Below are positions 1-8,960 of a DNA stretch of 64,000 bases, piece by piece. The stretch lies in contig CAVSVP010000008.1 of NCBI GenBank assembly GCA_963731125.1, positions 558,001-622,000 of the forward strand. The letters are read 5' to 3'. Every line of letters starts with the position of its first letter. Position 1 is the stretch's first letter. The stretch is from CAVSVP01 sp963731125. GTDB taxonomy: Bacteria; Pseudomonadota; Gammaproteobacteria; Competibacterales; Competibacteraceae. The translations under genes were made by a program, and so were the position numbers. The notes under the pieces were generated by a model. That model was not told the origin of the DNA, ran no database searches, and saw only the letters and a program-made list of their open reading frames with translations.

Positions 1-1301
1 ACGGGGCGATTGTAGCGGCGTAGTTCATCCCAATCTCCGTGACCGCTAAGACAGCGTAGCCCGTAGCGTTTGACCTGCTCACAGGGAGGCGCGCCGGGAG
101 GGATTTCCGGCGTTTCCCCCCAAACCGCTAAGAGCCTGTGCACGGGATCCTCGGCCGTTTGTTGGTTAAGCAATAACGCCTCGATGTCGTCCTCGGTGGA
201 ATGATTTGCCACGGGTTGCCGATTGGCAGGAGCGGTGGCTGTCAGTATCAGCTCGCTGGCGTCGCGTAGTGGCGATTGACTAATTGCCATGACAGGGGCC
301 GTAATTTGCTGTACGGTGGGCCGCGGTGATGGCCTTGCTGTTTTGGCAATCGGTTGGACCGTTAATGGTATAAAAGACTTCGCTGGCGAGTTCTCAGTCG
401 GCGAGAACGGGTTAGCGGCAAAACTAACTAATCCTCCCAATGCGATAATGCGTAACGCCGGTTTAAGCCGAAAGCCTTTGGGTCTGGCAACTGAGCCTCG
501 CAGGATTTCTTGAGCCGCTTGCCGGACGATGGTGGCATTAATGTATTTCTGATTCCGGCCATAAGCGCCCAACAGCGCTCGATCACAGATTGTATTGATA
601 AGTCGCGGTATACCGCGGCTTAGGCGGTAGACGGTGCGCAGCGCCCACCGGTTAAACAACGTTTCTTGCCCGCCGGCAACGCGTATGCGATGGAGAATAT
701 AAGCCGTCGTTTCCTTACGTTGTAAAGGCATTAAGTGATAACGGGCCGTAATCCGTTGAGCCAGTTGTCGCAAATCCGCGCGCTCCAGAATCTGCTGCAG
801 TTCCGGTTGACCCACCAGGATGATACGCAGCAGCTTATGACGATGGGTCTCCAGGTTGGTGAGAAGACGGACCTGTTCTAACACTTCGCGGCTGAGGTTT
901 TGTGCCTCATCGATGATTAGCACAGTGCGCCGTCCCTGAGCATGGGTTGTTAATAGATGGGCATTCAGCGTATCGAGTAACGATTTCAGGGTATAAGCGC
1001 GGCGTGGATAGGATACCTGCAGTTCATCGCAGATGGTCGCAACGAGTTCTTCTACCGTTAAGCAGGGGTTAAGACACAAGGCGACGTCCACATTTTCTAT
1101 ATGCTGTTCCAGCAGCGTACGGATTAAAGTAGTTTTGCCGGTGCCGACTTCGCCGGTTAACTGCACAAAGCCACCGTTTTCCCCGGTGCCGTAAAGGAGA
1201 TGTGCTAAAGCTTCCTGATGATAGGAGCTAAGGTAAAGATAACCGGGATCCGGTGTAATGGAGAATGGGTTTTCCTTAAGACCAAAGTAAGCCGTATACA
1301 T
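1..1301 (-). CDS. ExeA/GspA-family AAA ATPase, C-terminus cut by window edge
   Basis: The 433 visible codons begin with the family signature MYTAYFGLKENPFSITPDP, followed by Walker A (TGEVGTGKTT, about residues 49-58) and Walker B (LIIDEAQNL, about residue 130). A helical lid follows, then one short hydrophobic stretch near residues 272-285 and a Pro/Thr-rich periplasmic-type tail. This is the layout of ExeA/GspA, the inner-membrane ATPase that helps build type II secretion or related envelope assemblies through peptidoglycan. The peptidoglycan-binding end, if present, lies beyond base 1. The ATG at 1301 is chosen because it gives the conserved family N-terminus; no strong ribosome-binding site precedes it. 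An 80-codon frame stops 5 bases upstream. Family assignment is firm; the secretion partner is inference. Confidence 0.9.
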   Translation of the reverse strand, partial: MYTAYFGLKENPFSITPDPGYLYLSSYHQEALAHLLYGTGENGGFVQLTGEVGTGKTTLIRTLLEQHIENVDVALCLNPCLTVEELVATICDELQVSYPRRAYTLKSLLDTLNAHLLTTHAQGRRTVLIIDEAQNLSREVLEQVRLLTNLETHRHKLLRIILVGQPELQQILERADLRQLAQRITARYHLMPLQRKETTAYILHRIRVAGGQETLFNRWALRTVYRLSRGIPRLINTICDRALLGAYGRNQKYINATIVRQAAQEILRGSVARPKGFRLKPALRIIALGGLVSFAANPFSPTENSPAKSFIPLTVQPIAKTARPSPRPTVQQITAPVMAISQSPLRDASELILTATAPANRQPVANHSTEDDIEALLLNQQTAEDPVHRLLAVWGETPEIPPGAPPCEQVKRYGLRCLSGHGDWDELRRYNRP

Positions 1302-1306
1302 CACAT

Positions 1307-1549
1307 TCACTCAGCTAGATTCAGCGAAACGGTATCGATCCGGGAGTTATTCTCAAGATACGCTGTTAATACATCCCCGATAAGCTCGACTGCGGCACCC
1401 ATGCCACAGACGGTCTTGATAACAATTTCCAGATCAATAACAACAGGCAATAAAACCTGAGCAAGCTGATGGTAAATAGCCGAACGTTCGTGTTGGAGAG
1501 AATAGACGGGATTTTTTGAGAAATCGCCTGAGGGCATGCGGTGTTCCAT
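1307..1549 (-). CDS. Small 80-aa ORF whose second half is repeat A
   Basis: The 80-codon frame ends 5 bases before the ExeA-like ATPase start, so it could be translationally coupled to it. Residues 1-36 are unique sequence with no domain I recognise; residues 37-72 are the translation of interspersed repeat A (1333-1440), which happens to be open in this frame. There is no clear Shine-Dalgarno. It may be a real small leader gene extended by the repeat, or the truncated end of an older gene. The frame itself is certain, its expression is not. Confidence 0.3.
   Translation of the reverse strand: MEHRMPSGDFSKNPVYSLQHERSAIYHQLAQVLLPVVIDLEIVIKTVCGMGAAVELIGDVLTAYLENNSRIDTVSLNLAE
1333..1440 (-). 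repeat. Interspersed repeat A, copy 1
   Basis: A 108-bp element related to 33625-33730 and 37937-38044. Read on the minus strand it has terminal arms TTATTGATCTGG and CCGGATCGATA and an internal hairpin CTGTGGCA/TGCCGCAG. A G-T wobble replaces a G-C pair seen in the other copies. It lies just upstream of the ExeA-like gene and inside the 80-codon frame. Confidence 0.75.
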
Positions 1550-1731
1550 ATAGCTGTTGTTAAGTGTCCCTAGCGCGCATCTAAACGAGAGTCGCTTGTA
1601 AAGCGACGTTTATTTTAGCGTCAGCCCATTAGTTTTGAAAAAGGGTAATCGCACGTGCTGCTGATATTGTGCAGTAATCTTTTGACTTTTCAGTTGAAAT
1701 CTTTCGGTATTGGTTAATCGTAACCATACAG

Positions 1732-2025
1732 TCAGCGGGTGGTGTGAGTATTTACGTTTTTAACGGAGTGTAATGCGCCACGCGGAATAAAAACCTCATC
1801 ACTCGGTTCGGCAATATAGGTGGTATCGCTAATCTTCAGTTCCAATCGACCTTCTACGACAGTAACCAATTCATTGCAGGAATGAACGAAATCATTCCAT
1901 TCACGGCCTGGTGGATCGGTAAATCCATCGCAGCTATATCCCTGGTGGTTCCAGTGGCGGGCAACCCCGGCCTTGTCCACCGGGACAGGAAATTTCTGCT
2001 TGGTAAGAAAAGGCTTGGCATTCAT
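1732..2025 (-). CDS. Cupin-domain protein
   Basis: This 97-residue protein has a single small cupin barrel. Its first motif is around HSCNELVTVVEGRLELKI and its second around EVFIPRGALHSVKN, with a conserved turn Gly and a histidine that could bind metal. Only part of the usual His/Glu metal set is visible, so enzymatic activity is doubtful. It starts 14 bases after the stop of the preceding minus-strand gene (2040-2732), which suggests an operon. No substrate can be assigned. Confidence 0.75.
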   Translation of the reverse strand: MNAKPFLTKQKFPVPVDKAGVARHWNHQGYSCDGFTDPPGREWNDFVHSCNELVTVVEGRLELKISDTTYIAEPSDEVFIPRGALHSVKNVNTHTTR

Positions 2026-2039
2026 TGCATAATTTATCG

Positions 2040-2732
2040 CTAAAGCGTAGGCAGGAAATGGCTGGCCAGCCGGTTCAGTCCTTGCTGGTAATGTTCAAAC
2101 ATTACCGCCAACCGAAAAAAAACGTCGCTTAAATTAAAATCCCGCGCCAGCGAATGTTTTGCTGCGAGATCAAAGTATGACCGTCCAAAATCTGCGTAGT
2201 ACTTGATGTCTACCGGACGGCGGCGGTACCGGTGACGGTACTCAATCCACTGGGGAAACAAACCGGTCAGGTAGAGTGCATAATTGCCGATGTGCGCATA
2301 GATAAGGAACTGATGTTGCGAATCCGCCTGTTGCGCATCTTGGATCAGGTCTACTAGGTATTCGCGTGGCGTCGCATCGCCGGGCCGGGCGCGGTACACT
2401 CGGTCGGTACGAATAAACAGGGTGAGCAGGTTTGCGAGGTAGTTGATGACCCGGCGATCCGATGCCGAACGATGCCCGCTTAAGCTACGGCGTAACAGCA
2501 CACTGAACAGGAGAAACGGTGAAATATCGAGTAGCAGCTGCCGCCGGTCAAGAATGGCATGAAACAGGTAATCACTCGTTAGCATAGATTCTACCGTTGT
2601 CGGCAGATGCTGAATAAGCTCCGCAATTTCTTGATAGTTTTTGCCGGGTGTTGGCATATTCTCAATGAGAAACTGGAGATCTCGGTTTGCTAACCGCTGC
2701 AGATCGGTGTACGCGAAGTCTGGCTTGGCCAT
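2040..2732 (-). CDS. Conserved hypothetical protein
   Basis: This is a 230-residue soluble, helix-rich protein, basic and aromatic near its C-terminus (HRYRRRPVDIKYYADFGR). I do not recognise a domain. The ATG at 2732 is preferred over the one at 2738 because AGGAG sits 6 bases before it; that motif abuts the upstream ATG directly. The cupin gene follows 14 bases downstream, so the two are probably co-transcribed. Confidence 0.7.
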   Translation of the reverse strand: MAKPDFAYTDLQRLANRDLQFLIENMPTPGKNYQEIAELIQHLPTTVESMLTSDYLFHAILDRRQLLLDISPFLLFSVLLRRSLSGHRSASDRRVINYLANLLTLFIRTDRVYRARPGDATPREYLVDLIQDAQQADSQHQFLIYAHIGNYALYLTGLFPQWIEYRHRYRRRPVDIKYYADFGRSYFDLAAKHSLARDFNLSDVFFRLAVMFEHYQQGLNRLASHFLPTL

Positions 2733-3034
2733 TAGCATCTCCTAACGCACAACTTATACGCTTTAGACCTCGTTGCTATAGGTTGTTGTCTGAAAGCACG
2801 CAGCGGGTTGAGCTTTCACAAACTTACCGGAAGCAGTCGTGCTTAACTTTACGTTCTTCGGTAAACCAAGTATGAGCTTTTGTCAATAGAGTCACCGTTT
2901 GTCTTTCCCGCTTTTGATGAACCTGGAGTGGCAGGTAGACTACGCAAGCATCTCAGCATTCCCTCTTGAAAGGACAAATCAATGGTGTCGAAGATGTCTT
3001 CCGAAGCCAATCGAATAATAGTTTGCTGTGTTAG

Positions 3035-3241
3035 TTGACGTTCTTTGCAAATATAACAGAAGGGAGCTATGCACGCAGTGAGTCGGAAACCCCATTTTGC
3101 GAAGACCTAGAAAAAAACATCAATACGATGCTGCAACGGGGCGCAATCGAATGCCTGATTATTAGTCATGAACATTTCGATCACTTCTTGGGCATTAGCT
3201 CGACTCTTCGGGCGATTCGCAAGTACCGCACGATACGTTGA
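3035..3241 (+). pseudogene. Metallo-beta-lactamase-fold remnant
   Basis: A 68-residue frame carries the metal-binding signature ISHEHFDHFLG (HxHxDH) preceded by a helix (LEKNINTMLQRGAIECL). This matches the N-terminal region of MBL-fold hydrolases of the dihydropterin-phosphate synthase-like type. The rest of the roughly 250-residue fold is absent: the frame stops at 3241, six bases from the 3' end of tRNA-Arg, and no good start or upstream strand is found. It is read as a decayed fragment. Confidence 0.6.
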
Positions 3242-3247
3242 TTCAAT

Positions 3248-3324
<77 letters not shown>

Positions 3325-3400
3325 CTCTAGAGTGTAAGGATAACGTTGTTGGAACGCTGCGTCTATGCTTTACGTGATTTCTTTAAGTCTTTATTACCGC

Positions 3401-3429
3401 TTTCAGGGTAACGTGGATGCCGCTATAAT
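3401..3429 (+). promoter_or_regulatory. Possible sigma70 promoter for the tri-haem cytochrome
   Basis: A perfect TATAAT (3424-3429) has a weak -35 (TTTCAG, 3401-3406) 17 bases upstream. It lies about 175 bases before the GTG start at 3606, leaving a long 5' leader. The assignment rests on the -10 only. Confidence 0.3.
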
Positions 3430-3605
3430 CCCTTAAGTTTGTGCAGCAAGTCATATAATAATTTCAACAACCATCTTCGACCACCGCCGTTTTCTATAGA
3501 ATCCCTTCTTGATGGTAGGGTCGATTTGTGTTGACTCGAGGTTTTGGTGCCGCCCATACGCTTGCAAGGGCAGCCCCTACTCCTCCTTCTTGATGAGGTG
3601 AAAGA

Positions 3606-5720
3606 GTGAACCAGCAAGATAAGTCCTTCCTGATCACGTTTACTACCGTTATGTCGGTGCTCGTGCTGATCGCGATTGTCATATTTATGATATCCCGATT
3701 GGTTTCTGTGGTGGCGGTGCAAACCGACGAAGATTCACGAAGGTTGGTGACCGTGGAAGAACGCATTAAACCGGTTGGCCAAGTCGCGGTAGCCAGCTCT
3801 GCTGAATCTTCCGCGGCTGAAGGAACCGCTGCAGCAGGGGCAGCGGCAGCAGCACCGGCGGCTGCTGCCGCTGCCCCTGCTGCAACGAGTGAAGTCGATC
3901 TTGCCAAAGGCGAAGAGGTGTACAACAGTGTTTGTATGGCCTGTCATGCCACGGGTGCTGCGGGTGCACCTATGTTGACGGACAAGGCCGCCTGGGAAAC
4001 ACGTGCGCCACAGGGAATGGAGACGCTGGTGAGTCATGCGGTGAATGGTTTTAAGGCGATGCCGGCCAAAGGAGGCAATCCTGCCCTGACGGAAAGCGAT
4101 GTCAGTCACGCTATCCATTACATGCTGGCCGAGGCCGGCATTGAGATGCCTGAAGCGGCGGCTGAAGAACAAGTGGCAGCCGCTGAAGAAACCGCACCGG
4201 CGGGTGAAGTCGATCTTGCCAAAGGCGAAGAGGTGTACAACAGTGTTTGTATGGCCTGTCATGCCACGGGTGCTGCGGGTGCACCTATGTTGACGGACAA
4301 GGCCGCCTGGGAAACACGTGCGCCACAGGGAATGGAGACGCTGGTGAGTCATGCGGTGAATGGTTTTAAGGCGATGCCGGCCAAAGGAGGCAATCCTGCC
4401 CTGACGGAAAGCGATGTCAGTCACGCTATCCATTACATGCTGGCCGAGGCCGGCATTGAGATGCCTGAAGCGGCGGCTGAAGAACAAGTGGCAGCCGCTG
4501 AAGAAACCGCACCGGCGGGGAAAGAGCATCAAGCTGCCGCTGCACCGGCTGCAGCGCCTGCCGTAGCGGCATCAGCGGCGTCGGCGGCTCCTGCCGCTGC
4601 TCAGCCGCTGGCGCCTCAGCAGGCCGCGGAAGTTGCCAAACTGGCCGCGCTGGCAGCTCAGGAAGCTGCCGCTGCCGCTCAAAAAGCCGCTGAGGCTGCC
4701 GCTGCCGCCCAGAAAGCCGCGGAGGCTGCTCAGCAAGCCGCTGGTCCGGCGCCGGAGGTAATGTCAGAGGAAGCAACCGCGGAGAAAGCTGGCGCAGAAG
4801 CTGCAACGGCGCCGGAAGCGGCACAGCCTTCAGAAACCTCAGCGCCTGCCGAACCCGGCACGTCGTCTGCCGCCGGGCCTGCAGCGCCAGCGGCGGCTGA
4901 AGTCCCACCGGCGACTGCACCAGCGGCTTCGCCAGGCGAGGAAGCGGCTCCGGCTGTTGAAGAGCCGGCACCGGCGGCGGCTGCACCCGCGGCTCCGCCA
5001 GCCGAAGAAGCGCCGGCGCCGGAGACTGCAGCACCGGCCGAGGAAGAGACCCCTGCAACAGCCGAAGAAGCCATGCCGGCCACGGAGGTCCCGCCGGCCG
5101 AGGAAGCGGCTCCGGCTGCTGAAGAGCCGGCACCGGCGGCGGCTGCACCCGCGGTTCCGCCAGCCGAAGAAGCCATGCCGGCCATGGGGGTCCCGTCGGC
5201 CGAGGAAGAGACCCCTGCAACAGCCGAAGAAGCCATGCCGGCCACGGAGGTCCCGCCGGCCGAGGAAGCCATGCCGGCCATGGAGGTCCCGCCGGCCGAG
5301 GAAGCGGCTCCGGCTGCTGAAGAGGGCGCGCCTGCGCCGGCTGAAGTTCCCCCGGTTGAGGAAATGGCGCCGGCGGAGCAGAAGGAAGCCGTCATGGAAC
5401 CTCCACAAGCACAAGTCGAGGAAGCGGCAGGTGAATCCAGTATGGAATTAGCCATGGTGGTGCCAGCAGATCTCGACTTAGCGCATGGCAAACAGCTTTA
5501 CAACACTGCTTGCGTCATCTGTCATCAGGCTGGGGTAGCCGGCGCTCCTAAGCTGGGCGATAAAGAGGCTTGGGCGCCTCGGATTGCCCAGGGGTTTGAT
5601 ACACTGGTAAAACACTCGCTTAACGGCTTTAGGGGAATGCCGCCCAAAGGCGGTCGTGTGGATCTCCCCGATGAGGAGATTATTTCTGCCGTGGGTTATA
5701 TGGTGTCCCAAGCGCAGTAA
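3606..5720 (+). CDS. Membrane-anchored tri-haem cytochrome c5-type protein with Ala/Pro/Glu linker
   Basis: This 704-residue protein has an N-terminal membrane anchor (about residues 8-32) and an Ala-rich spacer. It carries three cytochrome c5-type domains with CMACH (Cys 110), CMACH (Cys 215) and CVICH (Cys 636). Each has a downstream KAMPAKGG- or GMPPKGG-type Met ligand region. Domains 1 and 2 are identical because of a 315-bp DNA duplication. About 300 residues of Ala/Pro/Glu repeats separate domain 2 from domain 3 and probably act as a flexible periplasmic tether. The likely role is electron transfer from the quinol/bc1 side to periplasmic reductases such as NO reductase; the partner is inference. 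The start is GTG with GAGG upstream. Extreme GC in the linker produces long antisense frames that are not genes. Confidence 0.9.
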   Translation: MNQQDKSFLITFTTVMSVLVLIAIVIFMISRLVSVVAVQTDEDSRRLVTVEERIKPVGQVAVASSAESSAAEGTAAAGAAAAAPAAAAAAPAATSEVDLAKGEEVYNSVCMACHATGAAGAPMLTDKAAWETRAPQGMETLVSHAVNGFKAMPAKGGNPALTESDVSHAIHYMLAEAGIEMPEAAAEEQVAAAEETAPAGEVDLAKGEEVYNSVCMACHATGAAGAPMLTDKAAWETRAPQGMETLVSHAVNGFKAMPAKGGNPALTESDVSHAIHYMLAEAGIEMPEAAAEEQVAAAEETAPAGKEHQAAAAPAAAPAVAASAASAAPAAAQPLAPQQAAEVAKLAALAAQEAAAAAQKAAEAAAAAQKAAEAAQQAAGPAPEVMSEEATAEKAGAEAATAPEAAQPSETSAPAEPGTSSAAGPAAPAAAEVPPATAPAASPGEEAAPAVEEPAPAAAAPAAPPAEEAPAPETAAPAEEETPATAEEAMPATEVPPAEEAAPAAEEPAPAAAAPAVPPAEEAMPAMGVPSAEEETPATAEEAMPATEVPPAEEAMPAMEVPPAEEAAPAAEEGAPAPAEVPPVEEMAPAEQKEAVMEPPQAQVEEAAGESSMELAMVVPADLDLAHGKQLYNTACVICHQAGVAGAPKLGDKEAWAPRIAQGFDTLVKHSLNGFRGMPPKGGRVDLPDEEIISAVGYMVSQAQ
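3891..4520 (+). repeat. Perfect 315-bp tandem duplication of a cytochrome domain
   Basis: Bases 3891-4205 and 4206-4520 are the same 315-base unit. I see one difference, at the last base (T against G). The unit is 105 codons, so the frame is kept and exactly one haem domain plus its acidic linker is duplicated. Lack of silent differences points to a very recent event or an assembly artefact. Confidence 0.95.
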
Positions 5721-5857
5721 CCGCCGTGCCCGTTTAGGGTAGCGTTAGAGGGCGGCTTGCCGGGTAAAGCTGGAAGAGGCTATCGCAATAAAACGGTCGG
5801 CAAGCTCGCTCTCCCATGACTCCTTCCATGACTCGTGATGCTAACCTCCTAAGTGGG

Positions 5858-6652
5858 TTAGATGTCCTTCTCAGAGTGTTTAACAGGCTCCTGTTGGACC
5901 GCCTGCAGTAGCGGCTTAAACAAATCCATGGGAATGGGGAAGACCACAGTAGAGTTATTGACGCCGGCGATATCGCTGAGCGTCTGTAGATAGCGAAGCT
6001 GCAGGGCCTGCGGTTGCTGAGAGATAATCTCGGCAGCTTGCAAAAGCTTTTCCGCCGCCTGGAATTCGCCCTCGGCGTGAATGACCTTGGCGCGCCGTTC
6101 ACGCTCAGCCTCGGCTTGGCGAGCGATGATGCGTATCATGCTCTCATCCAGATCCACGTGTTTGATCTCAACGTTTGCGACCTTGATTCCCCAGGCGTCG
6201 GTCTGGGTATCGACGATATCTTGAATATCTTTATTAAGCTTTTCCCGCTCCGCCAGCATCGCGTCCAGATCGTGCCGGCCTAACACCGAGCGCAGGGTGG
6301 TCTGAGCCAGTTGGCTGGTGGCATCGTAATAGTTCTCCACCTGAATAATGGCCCGCTGCGCATCTACCACCCGGAAATAGAGTACGGCGTTTACCTTAAC
6401 GGAAACATTGTCTCGGGAAATGACATCCTGGCTGGGGATATCCATCACGATGGTGCGCAGGTCCACTCTGACCATCTGTTGAATAAAAGGGATCACAATG
6501 ATCAGCCCCGGTCCCTTGACTCCCTGAAAACGGCCCAGAAAGAAGACCACACCGCGCTCGTATTCGCGCAGTATCTTGATGGCGGAAAACACCAGAGCAA
6601 TGAGTAGGATAACCGCTACCAGGATCAGATTGGAAAAGATTGATCCAGTCAT
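5858..6652 (-). CDS. Slipin/stomatin-like SPFH (band 7) protein
   Basis: The protein is 264 residues: one N-terminal membrane helix (about 7-27), then an SPFH domain (EYERGVVFFLGRFQGVKGPG, VRVDLRTIVMDIPSQDVISRD) and a coiled-coil tail with RQAEAERERRAKVIHAEGE. Prokaryotic slipins oligomerise at the inner membrane and are linked to membrane microdomains and quality control. The start overlaps the nfeD-type stop as TAATG, with AAAGGAG upstream, so translation is coupled. The pairing with an NfeD protease is the standard context of the family. Confidence 0.93.
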   Translation of the reverse strand: MTGSIFSNLILVAVILLIALVFSAIKILREYERGVVFFLGRFQGVKGPGLIIVIPFIQQMVRVDLRTIVMDIPSQDVISRDNVSVKVNAVLYFRVVDAQRAIIQVENYYDATSQLAQTTLRSVLGRHDLDAMLAEREKLNKDIQDIVDTQTDAWGIKVANVEIKHVDLDESMIRIIARQAEAERERRAKVIHAEGEFQAAEKLLQAAEIISQQPQALQLRYLQTLSDIAGVNNSTVVFPIPMDLFKPLLQAVQQEPVKHSEKDI

Positions 6653-8091
6653 TATTTTTGCGCTCCTTTAGCAATGGGTTCTACGAATAACACCAGGCCG
6701 TCGCGCCCGGTGATTCGTACCGGTTCTTTTTTCTTCAGGGGACAGTTGCTGCGGGCCTGCCACAACTCGCCATGGATGCGGACCTGGCCTTTGCCATCGA
6801 AATCGTCAGCGACGATGCCTGTCGCCTTCAGCATCTCTTCTTCGCCGGTCACCACCGGCCGGCGGCGCTGGCGCAGCAGCATGGTGCCCAGGCCAATGAG
6901 CAACAGGGCGCTGGTCAGGGTAAAGCCCAGGATGATGCCCACAGGAACCTCGTAGCCTGGGCCTGTTTCATCCCAAAGGATAAGCGAGCCCACCACGAAA
7001 GCGACAATCCCGCCCAGCCCCAGAGCGCCGAAACTCGGTACAAACGCCTCGCCGATCATAAACAACAGGCCCAGGAGAATCAGGGCCAGGCCCGCATAGT
7101 TAATGGGCAGCACCTGAAAGGCAAAAAGAGCCAGCAGCAAACAGATACCGCCCAGCACACCGGGTAAAAAGGCGCCTGGATTGGATAGCTCAAAGAATAA
7201 CCCGTAAACCCCAAGCAGCATCAGAATATAAGCCACCTGCGGATTGGTGATGATGGCCAGTAACTCATTGCGCCAGTCCGGCTCCACTGTTTCCACGACC
7301 ATATTATCGGTGAGCAAAGTATGCTCTTCGCCCGCTACCTGTACCACACGTCCATTTATCTTCTGCAGCAGATCGGGTACGTCTTTGGCGACGACATCAA
7401 TCACGTTTTTCTCTAATGCGTCGTTAGCGCTGAGGCTGGCAGCCGATTCTACTGCCTGTTCCGCCCATTCTACATTGCGGTCCCGCAGTTGCGCCAGAGA
7501 ACGGATATAGGCGCGGGCATCGTTGATCAGTTTGCGTTCCATGGCCGACTTGGGCGCTTTGCCTTTATCATCTTGATCCGACTTTGGCTTTTCCTCACTG
7601 TCCTGTTGCGCTGACTGGTCATTTTTGGGTGGTTCGTTCTTTTTGTCCTGTTTTTCCTGATCCTGTGATGGTTTTTCATCCTCCGGCTCGGCGGGGGAGG
7701 GCAGCCCGCCAATCTGCACCGGCGTGGCGGCGCCGAGATTGGTGGCGGGCGCCATCGCCGCGATATGGCTGGCGTAGAGAATATAGGTGCCGGCACTGGC
7801 GGCGCGCGCTCCGCCGGGTGCCACGTAAGTTGCCACCGGAATGGGTGAGGCGAGAATCGCCCGAATAATATCGCGCATGGAACTGTCCAGACCGCCGGGT
7901 GTGTCCATCTGTAAGATGACCAATTTAGCGTCTTGCTGCTGCGCCTTTTCCAGGCCTTTTAACACGTAGTCGCTGGTGGCGGGGCCAATCGCTCCCTCGA
8001 GTTCCAATAAAATGACCGTGCCCTCGGCGTGTGCCGCTGACGATAAGCACGCTAGCGACGCCAGTAACAAAACCAGACGGAGTAAGGGCAT
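6652..8091 (-). CDS. NfeD-family membrane-bound serine protease
   Basis: This is a 479-residue product read from the ATG at 8091, which has GAGG 6 bases upstream and gives a signal peptide (LLRLVLLLASLACLSSAAHA). A TTG at 8160 would add 23 residues and is less likely. A ClpP-like domain follows with the serine region PGGARAASAGTYIL and the general-base lysine region MERKLINDARAYIRSLA. A long Lys/Gln/Asp-rich insert separates the two. Four or more membrane helices and a C-terminal OB-fold (RIHGELWQARS) complete the long-form NfeD layout. Related enzymes cleave the hydrophobic C-terminus of their slipin partner, encoded directly downstream. Confidence 0.92.
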   Translation of the reverse strand: MPLLRLVLLLASLACLSSAAHAEGTVILLELEGAIGPATSDYVLKGLEKAQQQDAKLVILQMDTPGGLDSSMRDIIRAILASPIPVATYVAPGGARAASAGTYILYASHIAAMAPATNLGAATPVQIGGLPSPAEPEDEKPSQDQEKQDKKNEPPKNDQSAQQDSEEKPKSDQDDKGKAPKSAMERKLINDARAYIRSLAQLRDRNVEWAEQAVESAASLSANDALEKNVIDVVAKDVPDLLQKINGRVVQVAGEEHTLLTDNMVVETVEPDWRNELLAIITNPQVAYILMLLGVYGLFFELSNPGAFLPGVLGGICLLLALFAFQVLPINYAGLALILLGLLFMIGEAFVPSFGALGLGGIVAFVVGSLILWDETGPGYEVPVGIILGFTLTSALLLIGLGTMLLRQRRRPVVTGEEEMLKATGIVADDFDGKGQVRIHGELWQARSNCPLKKKEPVRITGRDGLVLFVEPIAKGAQK

Positions 8092-8232
8092 GAGCGACCT
8101 CGGCGATAAACGATCGAAACGACTTAGGTGATTTCTGAGAAAGATCCGACCTGTTTTCAAAGAATCACCCTAATGCTGTTAGTCTATTAAGAAAGCATTT
8201 TGGTTCAGTATGTTAGGTCTTTATTAAAACAA

Positions 8233-8955
8233 TTAATACTGCGCTAAAAGACCTTTGCTTTGCAGAAACTCCCGTACCGACAGGACTTGGCCCGTGTACG
8301 CCATGGAATCGTCTTCCAGTAAAGCGCAGAGGGCGCGGGCAGGCAACTCCGGCGACTGGGTCCAGCTATCCACGTCCTGATCCGGATACATGCAGCGCAC
8401 GGTTTCGGTGGCGCTAACCGACGGTGACAGAGAGATACAGGCAATGCCGCGGTCTTTGAGTTCCGCGCTGAGTCCCAGGGTAAGGCGATCGAGACCCGCC
8501 TTGGAAACGCCGTAGGGAAGATTAAGAAAACCGGTGCGTACCGCCGCGCCCGAGGTAATATTCACGATCGTTCCGCTGCCCTGCCGGAGCATGGACGGCA
8601 CCACGGCCCAACAGCATAAAAAGGCCCCCTCCAGGTTAGTGTCAAGAATCTTTCGCCATAACTCCGGCGTGATGTCAGTAAACGCCACATCGCCCACCAT
8701 GAGTCCGGCGTTATTCACCAGCACATCAATTTTGCCGTAGCGGTCCAACGTCTGTTGAACCATGTCCTGAATCTGGGTTGCCTCCCGCACATCCACCGCC
8801 AGTGCTAGGGCCGCGCCGTCGGGGTTATTGTGCCCAGGCGTCAGGCTTCGCGCCGCCGCCACCACCGTGGCCCCGCGTTCCGCCAGCCTGCGTAACATCA
8901 GTTGGCCGAGGCCACGGCTGGCGCCGGTGACGATAATGACCTTCCCTTGGGGCAT
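8233..8955 (-). CDS. Short-chain dehydrogenase/reductase
   Basis: This is a 240-residue classical SDR. The cofactor motif is TGASRGLG (residues 10-17), followed by NNAG in the fourth strand and the catalytic region ITSGAA...YGVSK with Ser, Tyr and Lys. An Arg after the second strand (AAARS) favours NADP(H). Substrate cannot be told. The start lies 5 bases after the HIT gene stop (8961) and GGAAGGG precedes it, so the two are an operon. Confidence 0.92.
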   Translation of the reverse strand: MPQGKVIIVTGASRGLGQLMLRRLAERGATVVAAARSLTPGHNNPDGAALALAVDVREATQIQDMVQQTLDRYGKIDVLVNNAGLMVGDVAFTDITPELWRKILDTNLEGAFLCCWAVVPSMLRQGSGTIVNITSGAAVRTGFLNLPYGVSKAGLDRLTLGLSAELKDRGIACISLSPSVSATETVRCMYPDQDVDSWTQSPELPARALCALLEDDSMAYTGQVLSVREFLQSKGLLAQY

Positions 8956-8960
8956 AGCGT

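Noticed and set aside
4426..5220. Proline/leucine-rich 264-codon minus frame
   Set aside because: Low-complexity antisense of the cytochrome linker.
3735..5491. Several long antisense and alternative frames across the cytochrome gene
   Set aside because: They come from the repetitive, GC-rich Ala/Pro/Glu linker and the duplication; they lack starts and family features.
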